A stretch of 64,000 nt of DNA, from positions 44,109,789 through 44,173,788 of the forward strand of contig NC_054869.1 of NCBI RefSeq assembly GCF_018320785.1. Direction: 5' to 3'. The DNA comes from Cheilinus undulatus (lineage: Eukaryota; Chordata; Actinopteri; Labriformes; Labridae). This document shows, piece after piece, positions 47,251-60,735 of this stretch. Below the pieces are notes generated by a model, which worked only from the letters and a program-made list of their open reading frames with translations, ran no database searches and was not told where the DNA came from. How positions within the stretch are numbered: the first letter of the stretch is position 1; every line of letters begins with the position of its first letter. Made by a program: the position numbers and the translations under genes.

Positions 47251-49884
47251 TATGCTTGCTGCATTAGAATGTTTCATGGAGGAAGGGCTTTTTCCGGTAA
47301 GCAGTCTTTTAGAGGTTCTATTAAACATTTTGTTATCAGGTTTTTAACTGTAACATTTGGCATCCTAAGCACTATCTTAATCCCTTATGCTAGGCCCTTA
47401 AAGGAAGTGTAATCTGATTTTATTTCGAAAGTTTTGGCATGTATTTCCAATCTAAGACAGCGTCTCAGATGAACAGTTAGTGAGAGGGCCGTCTGCTGCC
47501 AGACCTCTCTCCTGTACTTAGCTCTGTTTGCCCTTCAGGCTTATATGCAGTCATGTGACTGAAAGATATGAATGAGGAAATGGACTATTGAATTAGTACT
47601 TGTTCTTTTGCACCTGGCCGTAGACATGTCTGATTCTGCTGTGGAAATGGATATTTTAATATGGGACATAATGGAGATTCCTTTGTTTTTGGAGTTGGCC
47701 TCAAGTGGACACTTCAGGAACTGCAGTTTTTCCTGCATCTTGTTTGCTTCAAATATAGCAAACTTTTTATGTAAATTATGAAGAACAGCAGATAGAAAAA
47801 CTGTGTGTAAAAGCTAATTTATAACCTTTTGATAATTAATCATGCTTCTGCAATACTGCAGTTTTGAAAAGGGTCATTGCACATCATATAATATTCTCAT
47901 ATTAAACAGCCCAAGCTTCAAGTTTCTATTTTACAACTGCTAAAAAAAAAAACAATTTTCTGAAGTAAGGTATTTAACAACAAAATGTTAAATGCTGCTG
48001 TCAGTGTTTCTTTATTTTCTGGGTTAAATCCTGTTTCTTTTTCCTTGAAATTAGTAAATTGTCAGAGGAGTCCTGATGTTTGAATATCTGATATGTGAGC
48101 CTGCTAGCTTTGTGTGACTGACGATGTAGGTGTTGTCTGACTGCAATAACAAGTCTCAGCCTCATCACTATAGTACTATTTCATACTGTCAAAGCTGCTT
48201 TGCACTATTGTGAGAGACTGCTAGTGGCAATGATACTTGAAATCCATTAGCTGTTACTCCTCCAAGCCTCTGTGCCAGGCTTTTGTGCTGTCAGTGCTGA
48301 GCTCGCACTCAGCAATGTGCACAACATTAGCATGAAGGCCTTGATTTGAATCAACACCTTGTTGCTATAACGCTCAGAGGGGCGGATGGAGATGCTTGAG
48401 AGAGAGTCTGAATCTACAAAAGTAAATCCTGCCCCAGGCCATGTCAGGTACAGGAATTATCTAATGGGATGGACAAAATGTTATCGTTGGGATGCTTTCA
48501 TTTTCTCTGTCTGCTGGAGTTACATAAGTCTGCTCTGTGCCACTCGGCGCAGGCTGTGTGAGCGCTCACACAGGATGACAGCAAGGGGGATCCTCATTTA
48601 ACCTCGGCACGTAACTGATTAATCCAAATGTAATTTGCATATAAGGTCATCTAATTTTAGATTTCAGAGTGAAGCGTGGCGTTGATGAGAGATAGAGCTG
48701 GCATGTAACGGGTCCATTTCTGACAAAGCTTGGCTGATGAGCATCACCAAGGCATCAGAAAACAATGGCTCTTCTCATTAAAGCAGCTTAAAGTTCCCAG
48801 CAGTCGCCGGGCACCAGATTTATTTATGTCGAATTTTAATTACATGTTGAGGGGGAGTGTATGATCTAAACTTTACTCTTCCACAAGTTCAAAGCTCCAG
48901 ATGCAGTGAGGTTCACTGATCTGCTCACTTGTGAACAGTATCTGATTCTTTTAGATACCACATCTTCTAATATGATCTCCCTCATTTTAAAGATTAATAA
49001 TATACTGAGAATTACAAGAACTTAGGAAAGAATACTTCAGTTTCATAAGACAGGTTTACAGGAGATTGTTGAATCCTTTTATATCTAAATTACACAAATA
49101 CATAGGCAAAGTTCTGCATTTGTGCTATTAAAGGTACAATATGTAGAATTTGTGCATTGAAATATCAACTTTCCTTAAAATAATAAACCTGCAGCAAGTT
49201 GCGTACTTACATTACTGTGAATATTTAATTTCCAACTCTTATCAAAGCCTAATAAATCCTTCTTCTGTATGATTGTAACAGGATGTTCTTTTGTCTTACC
49301 ATGACAGAGCTACCGTGAAAGACACAATATGTTATCATTGCTGTGGAAACAGTGGACGTTGTGTCATAGACTGCCACACAAGGAAGCAGGAACTACTTAC
49401 CACTGAAAGCTGCTATTATGTTGTTGTTTTGTGCTGCTTTCTTGTGATGGACCACAGTTATTCTCTGCCACTGGCTGTGTGTTGTGTTGCCCAAGCACCC
49501 CCAACCCCCATAACTCGTAACGCCATCCCTCCCAACCCCTGACCTCTTTGACAGTGTTGCCCTACAAGGCATTTCCAACCATATTGTGGTCGTTGCTTAG
49601 CTACATCTTGTGTTGAATTAAGGAGTGTTTTCAGCAGAAATTACACCTCATAAGATGTATTTACCAAAAAACGAGCCACTATTTTTTGTTTCATAGATGA
49701 ATTTCATATCATGTGGGAGAAAAGCTGTTAAAGCGGCCTTTCTGGTTAATCAGTTACTTGCACAGTATTCTGTTCTGCATCCTTAACCAGGAAAGGTAAT
49801 TTATATCAGTTTTTCTTCCCCATTATGGGAAATTCATCCATGAAAGGAAAACGGTGGTGTACTGCTTAACACATGTCTTACTGT
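47251..49884. other. Gene-free stretch with a candidate enhancer
   Basis: No coding exon is recognised. 48600-48850 is repeat-poor and holds GATTAATCC (48617-48625), the POU octamer ATTTGCAT (48633-48640) and a SOX-type AACAATGG (48761-48768). Confidence 0.4.
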
Positions 49885-50370
49885 GCCCATTCATTCTGTA
49901 GAACATTTATGGTCATGTACTTATGTTGGTCTAGCTCACACCCTAGGTCCAGTTCATCCCAAAAAGTTCACCGCTCGCTCTGTGTGGGCCTTCCACACCA
50001 AACTCATCAAACCATGTTTTTATAGTGCTCTTTTTTTGCTCTGGGTTGCAGTCATGTTGGAATAGAAAAGGGCCTTCCCTAAACTGTTGCCACAAAGTTG
50101 GAAGCATAGCATTGTCTGAAGTGTCTTTGTATGTTGAAGCATTAAGGTCGCCCTTCAACGGAGATAAGAGGTCTACCCAAACCCTGAAAAACAGCCCCAT
50201 ACCATTATCCCTCCTCCACCAAACTTCACAGTGGGGAGAATGCAGTCAGGTAGGTAACCTTCTCCCAGCATCCACCAAACCCAAACTGGACCATCTGACT
50301 GCCAAACAGAGAAGCGTGATTTGTCACTCCATAGAACATGTTTCCACTGCTTTCATGTATGCTGTGAGTC
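49885..50370 (-). pseudogene. Tc1-like transposase fragment, minus strand
   Basis: It is the same family as the relic at 4965-6165 but keeps the middle that copy lacks. The minus-strand frame at 49943-50200 reads LNASTYKDTSDNAMLPTLWQ and then GPFLFQHDCNPEQ, and upstream pieces read [13 protein letters not shown] and [12 protein letters not shown]. It is truncated at both ends with internal frameshifts. Non-functional. Confidence 0.85.
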
Positions 50371-50748
50371 AGTCATCCTCCTTCACTCAAAGCAGCCATA
50401 GTAAACACTCACAAACTTAAACAGTGATTACATTTTGGAAATCTGTGTTAAAGCTTGAAAGATAAAAGCTGGTTAGCTAATTACCAAGGTGACATAACTC
50501 TACTTGTGATGTGTTAAAGGTCCAGTCTGTCATGTAACTTTTAGCAACATAAAATAGTTGCATCAGTAGCATTATTCAACTGAGTTAATGTTCTGAGACT
50601 AATTGCCATTTATTCATAGACTTTTCCCCCTTTAAGCCCATTGAATAGGCTTCATACTCTTTATTTGTTGGTAATTGTGCTAATTATTTCACATAAATGA
50701 ACACATATTATAATCACATTGTGTTCTTAAAGTGTCCTTACTGTAGGG

Positions 50749-50930
50749 CAGTGGTTCTCAAACTGACATAGAGCCAAAATCTCAAGGCACACCTATATCA
50801 TATCCATGCAAAATAGCCTTTAAAGTTGTAATAGCATCTTTAGTTGTTCTGAAGTTTTACTGATAATGTATAGTTGTACATATTCCCAAGGCTTGCCTCC
50901 TTGCCACACTATTTGAGAACCACAGCAGTG
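50749..50930. mobile_element. hAT-type MITE, 182 bp
   Basis: The left end CAGTGGTTCTCAAACTG and the reversed right end CACTGCTGTGGTTCTCAAAT share GTGGTTCTCAAA. The flanks CTGTAGGG (50741-50748) and CTGTAGGA (50931-50938) form an 8-bp duplication with one change. Confidence 0.7.
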
Positions 50931-50938
50931 CTGTAGGA

Positions 50939-53120
50939 TACTTGTTGCTCCTTTGGAGTTTTTTTTTTTTTACTGCTGTTGAAGACAGTCAGTCAAAGCA
51001 TGTTGTTGACTGAGTAAGGATGACTTTTGTGCTTCTTTTATCAGGTTACACTGCCGGCATCGGTATCGGACGATCTTACACAGAGATGATCATTACCCAT
51101 ATCAGCAGCATTAAAACGTAATCATGCATCCTTACTAAGTGTCATGCTAAACTGTAGATGGTATTGGGTAAAACCTACCTGAAGTAAGTTCCTTTTTTAC
51201 CAGGAGTTTTTTTGAGACCTAAATATCCAGCTCTGCTTACATTTAAATAGAAAGAAGAATGGCTTAATTTTAGCTGTTGCTTCCTTTTTGAATCATTTAT
51301 TGCACTATGTGACATTTCAAGGCATTTAATGAGCAGTTGTGACATGCTTTAGGTTCAGCGTTTTCTCTAAATTTGCAGAATGGCTTGCCTAATCTGTATG
51401 CTGACTTGAACTCAATTTGTTTTGCAGTTTTTATCTCCTGCTCTGCACTAATCTTCTTTACAAAGTTCTGCTTTCCTCGTTGCATCACGCACTCGGCGGT
51501 GCGTGTGCTCGGCGGTGGTTCTCTGCCCGTGTAAACAAGGATGATTTTAAGAAGCAGCTCTGCATGCAGGGCTGCTGTAGGAGGCAGAGAAGGAGGAGGA
51601 ACACAATGGAGGAGATGCTGGCTGTATTTTTAGCTCTCTCCTTGTACTGCAATGATGAGTAAAGAACAAGGCCAGGTTGTGCCTCCCACCTCCCTTAACC
51701 TGTGGAGGAGCAGGGGCATGAGGGTAAGGAGGAAAGATGGTTTTTTTTTTTTTGTTTTTTTTTTTTTTTTAAGGTGCATCATGCATGCTTACAGTGTAGT
51801 GCACATGAAAACATGCCATTTGTTCTGCTTTTGTTTGTTGATTCTTACATTATACATGGCTGCAAGGCTCTGCTGGCTCCTGGTAACTTGTGATGCTGAG
51901 TTTTTCTGTGGTTTCCTCATCTTTTATCTGATCAGAAGAGTTCACATAGTGGTTAATCTCCATTTGGCTGTTTTGTTTGCTCAGCTTTAGGTCTACTATG
52001 CTGTCTAAAAAGCATTTTCCCTGCTTTTGCTCATCCTTTCTTTGACTGCATTGTTTGGCAAGGCAAACCAACCTGACCACTTTAACAATACAAACAGAGG
52101 ATAAATTTTTGCTCACCTTCAGGCGCATTTTGGAGGTAAAACATAGTCTTTGGTTGATAGCCTCCAAGCAAATAGAGTTGTCATGAAACCAGAGTTTAAA
52201 CTTTGACTCAATACCATTTAAAACCAGAGGGATATCTTATTCTGTAACCACAAAAACCAAAAGAGAACTCCTTGTCGCCAAGGATCGGGTAATTTCTTGT
52301 TTATCACTAAAAAACATGAACACAAACTTCATCACGCTGCCTTAATTGCACAATGTCTTCTCTAAAGTCTCCTCCTCTGCTTGCTTTCTGTTTATTAGAT
52401 GTAAAAATGATTTTAAGATGCCAAAAAGGATTTTGGAAACATCAGTATTTACCAGTCTGGGAATCTGAATGGACTGCTGCTCTCTCTTTCTCTTATCACA
52501 GCAATGGGTAAAAATGTTAGCCCATACTACATTACCATAGAAGATGAAAGGATATATAATACTGCAATAAAGATACACAAAATTTTCCATGGTAAGAAGT
52601 GTCTTAAGAGCCATAAAATCTTTTTTTTTTATTATTATTTTTTTTACTACAGGATGTGTTAAAAATTTTACTTAAGCTTGTCATCATTAGTAACAAGAAC
52701 TTTACATATTATTAACTATGAAAATGTGATGCATCTAAACTGAGAGAGTTTTTAAATTTGGCATAAAGATCATATAAGCACAATATTAACAGGTAGTGTA
52801 TTGCATTTGAGCCACAAATCCAACCCATCGACTATTCATGCAAGCAATCAGCTTGTGTTCCTCTTTATCTGTGATAAATATGTGTATCATCAGCATATAG
52901 CATGAAAAGAGCTTATTTTGATATTAAATTGAAGACATTTATATATACAAAGAATTTAAAGAGGTCAGTATGAAGCCTTGTGGAATACCACTGAATGTGA
53001 CTGTAAGAAGAGTCAGCTCCAGTCCAAATGTTAATGTTATTCAATGGTAGGAGTGAACAGCTTTTAGATGGGCTACACCTGACATCTGCAGAAGCAGGAT
53101 TACAAACAGTTAATTTGTGA
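50939..53120. other. Gene-free stretch
   Basis: No supported gene. T-rich run at 51741-51770. The open frames at 51417-51990 and 51850-52167 are without domains. Confidence 0.4.
51741..51770. repeat. Poly-T tract
   Basis: T run interrupted once by G. Confidence 0.9.
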
Positions 53121-53600
53121 AAAAGTAGTGGGAAAACAGTCTACCACCACACACTCTTTATTCTGGCGTGATTTCTGCTGGAAAAATCTTAATACGATTC
53201 TTTACCCCAAAACAGAAATCAAAGTTAAATTGGTCACAGTTCTTGCTGGGGGTGTGTGGGGTGGGGTTCTGCAGACTATGATCATATTTTGTGGTCCTAC
53301 CCGTGTCTTAGTAACTTTTAGAATGATGTGAAGCAGTTAATTGTAAAAACCTTGGACATAAGATTAGATTTTTCCTTCACCTCTCCTTGGAAAAACACCT
53401 GATTGTCTTTGTAGAAGTGATTCATATCTTTTGATGAAATTTATGGTTGCAAGTAAGAAGACATTTACCAAATACTGGCTTTAAAAGAATCCACAAACTG
53501 TGAAACTTCTTGTAAACATTTAAGACTTTATTTGCATTATGGTGAAAAAGACTTTTATATTGCATCTTCAAACTGAAAAAGGAGAGAAATATTGTGAAAA
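53121..53600 (+). mobile_element. Possible LINE (L1-like) remnant
   Basis: The plus-strand frame near 53278-53320 reads YDHILWSYPCLSNF, then after a stop NDVKQLIVKTLDIRL. This resembles the Cys/His-Trp region near the C-terminus of L1-type ORF2 proteins (HIFW-type motif). Frames are broken. The call rests on a short stretch. Confidence 0.35.
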
Positions 53601-53945
53601 ATGGGAATGCCATTAATGGACAATCTCTTTGTTTTTATTTAAGATTGTCAGACTGTGCTCATGTGTACCGTTACGTTTTCATCCCAGGAAGGAGACGTTT
53701 GATCCCTGCCTCTGCTCCCACTGACTGCATCCTACTCTTTAACAATGGTGGTCTGATTCCTGCATGCATTGTGCTCTAAAACATAAAGTTCTTTTTGCCC
53801 ATTCCAAAAATATGATTGTGTTTACTTTATGCTATCCTAAAGACCAGTAAATTAATCCTCAGAAGACTATTCTTTAACCTCTATGTAGGAAAATTCTCTT
53901 TTTTGATGATTAGCATAAATTATTGTTTGTTCATTGGTGGCAGAA

Positions 53946-53979
53946 AGAGAGAGAGAGATAGAGCGAGAGAGAGAGAGAG
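53946..53979. repeat. (GA)n microsatellite
   Basis: Imperfect GA dinucleotide repeat. Confidence 0.9.
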
Positions 53980-54129
53980 CCAATGGGAAAAGAGTGGCAT
54001 GCTCTGCTGTCAGTCTGAGCTTAGTAAATGTTTGATTTTTGCTTTAAGATGATGCAAAGACAATCAGATCAGACAGGAACATTCAGCTCTAACTCCTGTC
54101 TTTTGTTTTCTGTTTTGTTAGTTGTTGTC

Positions 54130-55345
54130 ATGTCATAAAGAAATGTTAATCCGGGAATTGCATGTGACTCTCAGCAGGTGCAGTATTAGTGGATGTGATT
54201 GAGATCGATGAGGACTCAAAACGCTGTGACATCAGCTCTAGATGTGCCCTCAACTGGCTAGCTTGGTTGTGGCAGAATAGTGAATCCCCTGCCGCGCTGG
54301 ATTGCGATGCCGAGTCAAACCAAGTAGAGCAAAGGCCACTAAGCGCAAGGGAAAAACCCCATTAGACGTACCTGGAAGATCTCCACAGGAGGCGGCCAGG
54401 AGCCATCCTGATCAGATGCTCCATCCCACTAGAAATTGGCTGATTTTTATCAATGAATGATTTTTAAGTATTTTGAAAATCATGCTCACACACGACTGTA
54501 TACTGGTTAGAAATATTGCATTTGAGTTGCAGTGAGTGTTATGAAGGATAAGGGGGAAATATAAGTTTTAACAAGCATGTCAGGAATACTTTGCACCCTT
54601 CACAAACAGGGTGTAGATAAAACAGAAGCTCCTGAGGGTGCCATTTTATATGAATCGATCAACAGAAGGGAAGGGAAGAAAGCATATCCAGTGCCTCATT
54701 CGGCCCTGAGGGGGCAGATTTTGAATGGTATAAATCAATTTAGCATTCAGTTAAATGTGCTAGTAACTTTATATTTATACTCATGATTAACAATGCCTTA
54801 CATTCTGGCCTTATTAGACACTGATTGGGACAGAAAGGTGATATTTTTCCCAGTTTGTTTGAAACAAGTCACACAGCTGTCTTTGGCCACTGCAGACTGG
54901 CGGTTAACTCCCTCTCTGGGACCGCAGAGCAGACAGAGATCAGCTCTAACAGCATTGTCTTTAGCTCTTTGACATTTTAACTGGATTGGTGCATAAGCCC
55001 ATCAACTCAATCAAGGATTCTTGTCTAGTGCCGACGCCGTGTTTGCTGCGGTTGTCATAGCTAGAGTTGTCTCTTCGGTGACAAGGCAACGCCATGTGAA
55101 ACTGATCTCTGGTATTTTAGGCGGGCCAGGGGCTAACATTTTCCACTTGTGATTTAAAAGGGTCTAGCCTCGAGGTGGTCATGAGGGAACCCCTGCCCCC
55201 TCCCCTCCCTTTTCTGGCTGCTCTGGGATTCACCACCTCCTCTGTAACTCAAAGTCCTAAAAACAGAGCTAAATTTAAAGGGGCACCACCATTGTGGCCT
55301 TGAGGGAGAAGGTCTCCTGTGAGTCAACACCTCCCTCTCACTTTT
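54130..55345. promoter_or_regulatory. Repeat-poor, GC-richer candidate regulatory block
   Basis: Contrasts with the AT-rich surroundings. GGTGACAAGGCAAC at 55077-55090 is a partial RFX X-box. No open frame with splice signals is found. Proposed as non-coding regulatory DNA on composition and motifs only. Confidence 0.3.
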
Positions 55346-55963
55346 CTGCTTTGTGTCAACAGCAGGGCTCAGCTGCTGCTCTCTGTCCGCTGGTCAGCCT
55401 GTCTGCTGGACTCGTAGCTTTCAGTCTGAAGATATTTATTGCACTTTCAGACAGACACTAAACTACAAGTGCTCTCCTCTATTCTTGTGGTCAAGGGCAG
55501 CCTGTAGAGGCAGGGAGAATGGATCTCAGAGAGTGTGGTGGATTAAACATTTAGATGGAAGTAAATGGCTTGGTGCGCTATCAGTAATCAAATCGCTGCT
55601 GTTTTTAACTAAGTGGGATACAAACCTTTAGATAACTGGGTCTATTTTGGGCCCAAGTTTCCTTTTTTCAGCAAACTAAATACTTATTTTTGATGGTTCT
55701 AAATATTAGCCTGCTAGGTTTTCCTGTTCTGTAAAGCTGACTACACATGGAGCAGTGTAGTCTGAATTGATGCTTGTCATAACCATTTATTTGCCAAATA
55801 TTCCTCAAATGTGTGGTCTTAATATTGAGATTGAGATTTTTTTTTTTTTTAAACGTGACAATATGCATTAATGGACATTTACATGTAAATACATGGGATT
55901 ATAGCCCTGGCTAATTTCCATCCCCAGTCCCATGGCTATAAACATGTTTTTAATTATTAACAT
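55346..55963. other. Gene-free spacer
   Basis: No coding exon is recognised. Short T(15) run near 55838. Confidence 0.4.
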
Positions 55964-56152
55964 TTTTGGGGCTTTTATGACTGTGTTTTTATTGGACTGC
56001 TGAAAAGAGACAGGAAATTAGAGGAGAGAGAGCAAGGAAAGATATGCATCAAACCATTAAAAAACAAAAATCAATCCCATGACCAGTGTGTGAAGACTCT
56101 AGCCTCTGTATATGGGTGCATGCTTTACCAGCTGAGCCAAACTAGAGCCCCA
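55964..56152 (-). mobile_element. SINE copy of the mtrfr-3'UTR family
   Basis: GGGGCTTTTATGACTGTGTT, AGAGACAGGAAATTAGAGGA and a head ending GCTGAGCCAAACTAGAGCCC keep the order of the other minus-strand copies. Confidence 0.55.
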
Positions 56153-58448
56153 TTATGGTCATTTTACTACTCCCAGTTGAGTCTGAGCCTCTCTGATCTT
56201 CTATAATGAATGTCCAACATGTTTGATTTTTATGATTCCAGATCAGTCTGACTCCGACTGAGGGCCAATAAGAGTGAGCAGACCGGGAAGCGTCACAACA
56301 GCATGCTGCATAGTTTTCAAGTTTTAAGGTCCAGGATATCTTAATTAGTACCTGTAGAATAGACTGGAGGCCTCATCTGCTGGTGAAATACCACTGCTCC
56401 TACCATTATTTCACTTACTCGGTGAGGCAGGAGGTGATCCCTGAGCAGGCTTTCAGCTCTGATATCAAGCACCTGGCCACCTGGCTGTTTGTGTTTGTTA
56501 AGGACGGCAATCAAATGACACAGTGCACCGTTTAGGCACTGGTGTGTTTTGGGCTTAATGGTTATCCGTCTCATTACTAAGAACTGGTATCAGTATAAGC
56601 CCCGGAATACCAATATAGGTTGACCACTAAAATTAACTGTAAATATCAGCAGAAATGGTCATATCCACAAATACTGATAGCTCCTTCCTATTTTTCTAAC
56701 TTTATGAAACGTCATATTTTACCATCAGATCAAGTGATCAGTTGCCTCGGACTGTACCAAGGTCAAAGTTGAAACTCTGGGGCAACCCAGCCTTATCAGA
56801 TGTACAGTTTGTCCACTCTGCCCCACATTATCAGCTGTCCCACACTTGGCCTGTTTTGGCTGAAGAGATTACTTTTTATACTCACCTTTTCTTTTGGTAT
56901 GAATATTTTAATTTTTAGTGTTGTTGTTATTTTTGAATTTGCAATTTTGTTGGATTGGCTTTTAGTCATTTCAATTCTTCATTTGTGACTTTGTTCATCT
57001 TTTTGTTTTGAAAGTGCTTTGAAAGATAAGATTGGACACTGATAAATCACTTTTTAAGCCAATATCTGCCAATACCAATATCAGGCCAATGATATCATGG
57101 ATCTTAATTGTCATAATGTGTGGGTCTTGCACATTTTATCATCCTTAGATTTTTAAAATCTTTTACTTAATGTGGCTTTAGTTGGCATCCCTCTTATGAC
57201 TGCTGAGGTTATTTGTAGACATCATTTTATCTGTAAAGTTCTGCCAGACTGACTCTTAACACCAACAACACTACAACAACACTTAACACCAGTTATTTTG
57301 TAGAGGTTTTGACTAAACTGTTGTAAATAGAGGATTAAAAGAGTTAACATCATTTAGGGATGGCTTTTTGTCTTGTCTGAAGGATTTTTTGTAGATCAGC
57401 ACATCTTCCAAGACAATCACAGTAATTTACTGTTTGTGCATTGTCTTGCAACAGGTGGTCACCTGTATTAAAATCTCATGTTAAAACATGATGCAAAAAT
57501 GGAACAGTATGGATATGAATTATACACGGAATCGAACAGTATCAAAGTATGGGAACATAAGTACAAATCCCACTCTTAGCTGGAGCGTTTGTGGCTATCG
57601 TTGGTATCATTTTGTTGGAAAGAGGTGCTGGAACATAGGAGGCTGCTGTGTGATGAGCGCTGTGCACTGGGGTGTGCTGCTGTTGCGTCACTGCCTAGAG
57701 GGGAGCACAGACTGTATTTTTAGAAGGGAATGAGCATATTCTCTGAACAAACAACGTCAGGCACTCTGCTTGCGTATGCTAGGATTATTGTGACCGGGCT
57801 ATTTTTAAGCTGTGTGAGTGAGAGTGCTTTTTTCTGGGTCAAGCATGGTGCCAGTTCTCTCTCATGGCTGCCGGTGGATCGTGCATTACAGGATGTGAGC
57901 TGTGCCCAGCATCTGCATCAATCACAGAGGAGAGAGTCAGAGAGGATGTGGGTTTAAACCATCAGGGATTTATGGCTTTTTAAGGACAGGTCTGTGCCTG
58001 GAAAACGGCCGTGAAGTGGACTCTAGGATTGTATTTGTGGAACAGTAAGAGTCCTTAAACCAGCTAATGTGGAATCTCATTAATCTCTGTTAAACAAGAG
58101 ACTATGAGGCCCTAAATCTGAGTTACAGCTACAGTAGTTGTATTATGTGAACATGCCCATGATCCAAACTGACACTCATTTATACCAGTGCTGTTAGTTA
58201 CTCTTAAAAGGTAATACATTAGACATTACTCATCACTATTCCAACAGTAATATAAATTACATTACTGCTGAATTAAATGTCTTCTAACTGAAGATAAAAC
58301 AATTATTTCTATGTAAAGAAAAGACAAAGAACAAAAGAAAGAAATGCCACCAAACACGTAGGGTCTTAGTGTTATGAGGTTGTCTTAATGTTGTCAGCAT
58401 TTTTGTGTAATATGTCCCAATTCAGGAACGTCTTAACTAATTTACATA
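56153..58448. other. Gene-free stretch with hAT-like fragments
   Basis: The piece at 57036-57112 (reversed: CATGATATCATTGGCCTGAT, GGCAGATATTGGC) belongs to the same family as 23148 and 40090. The open frames at 57488-57957 have no recognisable domain. Confidence 0.4.
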
Positions 58449-59578
58449 CAGTACATTTGTGAAGTATTCAGACCCCCTAACTTTTCTGTTTTTCTTATGT
58501 TGCAGCCTGATGCTACAGTTGAAAAATATCATCAGCTGTGAGGCCTTCTATAGAGAGGTGTGTGCTTTTCCAAATCAGTTTAATTTACCACAGGTGTTCT
58601 CCAATTAAATCGCAATATGGCATGCTGAAATTTACAACTCGCAGACATTGCAATATTGCTTTAACTTGAAATACGTCAAAATACCAGTTTAATACAGTCA
58701 TTTTTGCAACAGCAGATAGCCAGCCTAGCCTAGGCTGATAGCCAGCTGACACCAATTATTGCTCCCAGCTCCCACAGCCAATCACAGCGCTTTCTCTCAA
58801 CACAGTGGTCCATTTAAAGATGACGTACTGCTCACTAATCCCTGCTTGCATTTTCACTGATGCACCACGCTGCTGCTGACAGAGAGTCACCTCCTCCACC
58901 CCAGCCTCCTCCTTTATAGCATCAAGCTAGCTGCACCCTCATACTCAGATTTGTGTTACTATGGATTAATTGCTTCTGAATAATTTAATTGTTTGCAATG
59001 CACATTGTCAGAAGTGTATCTATTCATATGGGGGTTTCCAGCAACACACTGTCTGGAAAGTCAGTGCATGCTGCTTGACCAACCCTGGGAGCATCTCTAG
59101 AGCAGAGCTTTCTTTGCAAAGTAACACTGTAATAGATACATTTTGCGGTAAAATGTTTAAATGTATGGTGGAAGTGTTCCTGACTAAATGTAGGTTGTAA
59201 GATAGAATGATTTATTGCTTGGATTTGTTGAAAAACACACAATACGAGGAACCTAACAATATTGGATATTAAATTGGAATGGCAATATTTTCGGGGGGGC
59301 AATTAGATTATTTTTGCCAAATCGTTCAGGCCTAGTAGAAACACCTCAGCAACGTTCAAGAGAAATGGGAGGAACCTGAGCTAAATTTTATTTTTTTTTT
59401 GCAAAGGGTTTGAGAACGTTATTCTATGTGATATTTTGGTCCCTGATTTTTAAACAAGATTTCTAAAATTCTGTTTTCACTTGTTTGTCATGATGGGGCA
59501 CTGAGTGTTGATTAATGATTAAAAAAGTTAGAAAATTGCAAAAAGTGAAGGGTGTCTGAATACTTTCTGAATGCGCTG
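58449..59578. mobile_element. Tc1-derived element with a nested hAT-like insertion
   Basis: It is bounded by TA (58447-58448, 59579-59580). Left end CAGTACATTTGTGAAGTATT; reversed right end CAGCGCATTCAGAAAGTATT. It is the same terminal family as 3887-4282. Near 58617-59336 the Tc1 sequence is interrupted by DNA ending (reversed) TAGGCCTGAACGATTTGGC, a hAT-like terminus; its other end is worn and no target duplication is visible. No transposase. Confidence 0.7.
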
Positions 59579-59580
59579 TA

Positions 59581-59825
59581 GCTGTTTTATTAGTGTGCAC
59601 AAATCTAACTTCTAGTATTATTTTCTCTTCAACCACATCCTCCATGACTGATGTTGCCACTGCAGTGATATTCTTGTCAAAGAGCTTGATTTAGACTCAA
59701 AAGAAAAAAGCTTGCAATTTGCAGGAAGCTCGGCTCAAGCAAAGATCAGGTGAAACCTCAAGAAATGAAAATAAATAAAATAAACAAAAACAAAAAATCA
59801 CAAAAAGACTGGAGGACCCCAGCAA

Positions 59826-59857
<32 letters not shown>

Positions 59858-60109
59858 AAGATGTAAAGATGTCTGACCAACCACCAATGGGCTGTTTAAC
59901 CTGCACCTCTCCATAATTGAGGCTGCCTTACGTAAATCATCTACCTATAAAAACATCCAAACCAAAAACCAGAAAACTGGATCATCAGTAACCTCCAGCC
60001 AAACTAAAATCGCAAAACCCAGCAATCTGGACATGCCTGGGGAAGAAAAAAGAAAAACCTCTGCTTGGGGAGGCCAAAAGAAATGGGAGAGATATAAAAA
60101 GGAAAACAA
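59581..60109. other. A-rich spacer
   Basis: No gene. Long A-rich tract at about 59757-59860. Confidence 0.45.
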
Positions 60110-60735
60110 GATCTCTATGCTAGCTATTTGGCCTTAATGTCATTCCACACCTTCATATAACCACCACTGAACTAGCTGAATCTTCATAAGGATCTTGTGT
60201 GTGATGTTCTTGTGAAATTCTGTTAGTTTTACAACAGATGTAATGGAACAGAAGCCTTCCAACAAGATCAACTTCTGTCTCATCAGTCCATAGAGTATTT
60301 CGCAAAAGAGTTGTTTTTTTTTGTCAAGTGTGAGATGAGTCTTCGTGTTCTTTTAGGTCAGCAGTGGTTTTGGCCTTGGAACTCTCCCATAGATGCCGCT
60401 TTTGCCCAGCCTCTTTCTTATCGTTGAATCACAAACACTGACCTTAACTGAGTCATGTGAGGCCTGCAGGTCTTCTTCAGATGTTGTTCTGGATTCTTTT
60501 GTCACCTCTTTGTTGCGTCATTGATGCACTCTTGGAGTCATTTTCGTAGGCTGGCCGCTCTTGGGAAAGTTCACCACTGTTCTAAGTTTTCTCCATTTGT
60601 GGATAATGGCTCCCACCGGGTTCACTGGAGTCCCAAAGCCGTAAAAATTACTTTGTAACCCTTTTCAGACGGATGGATGTCAATGAGTTTGTTTCTCATC
60701 TGCTCTTAAATTCTTTAGATCTTGGCATGATATGT
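60110..60735 (-). pseudogene. Tc1-like transposase relic, minus strand
   Basis: Reading leftwards from about 60720, the minus strand gives pieces of a fish Tc1 transposase: a SEKGYKVI-like start of the helix-turn-helix, HKWRKLRTVVNFPKSGRPTK near 60600-60540, DSTIRKRLGKSGIYGRVPR near 60435-60378, and more worn sequence to about 60110. Stops and shifts break it. It belongs to a family different from the 5.0- and 49.9-kb relics. Confidence 0.8.

Noticed and set aside
50025..50420. 131-codon plus-strand open frame, the longest in the window
   Set aside because: It lies antisense to a minus-strand Tc1 transposase fragment (49885-50370), which explains it.
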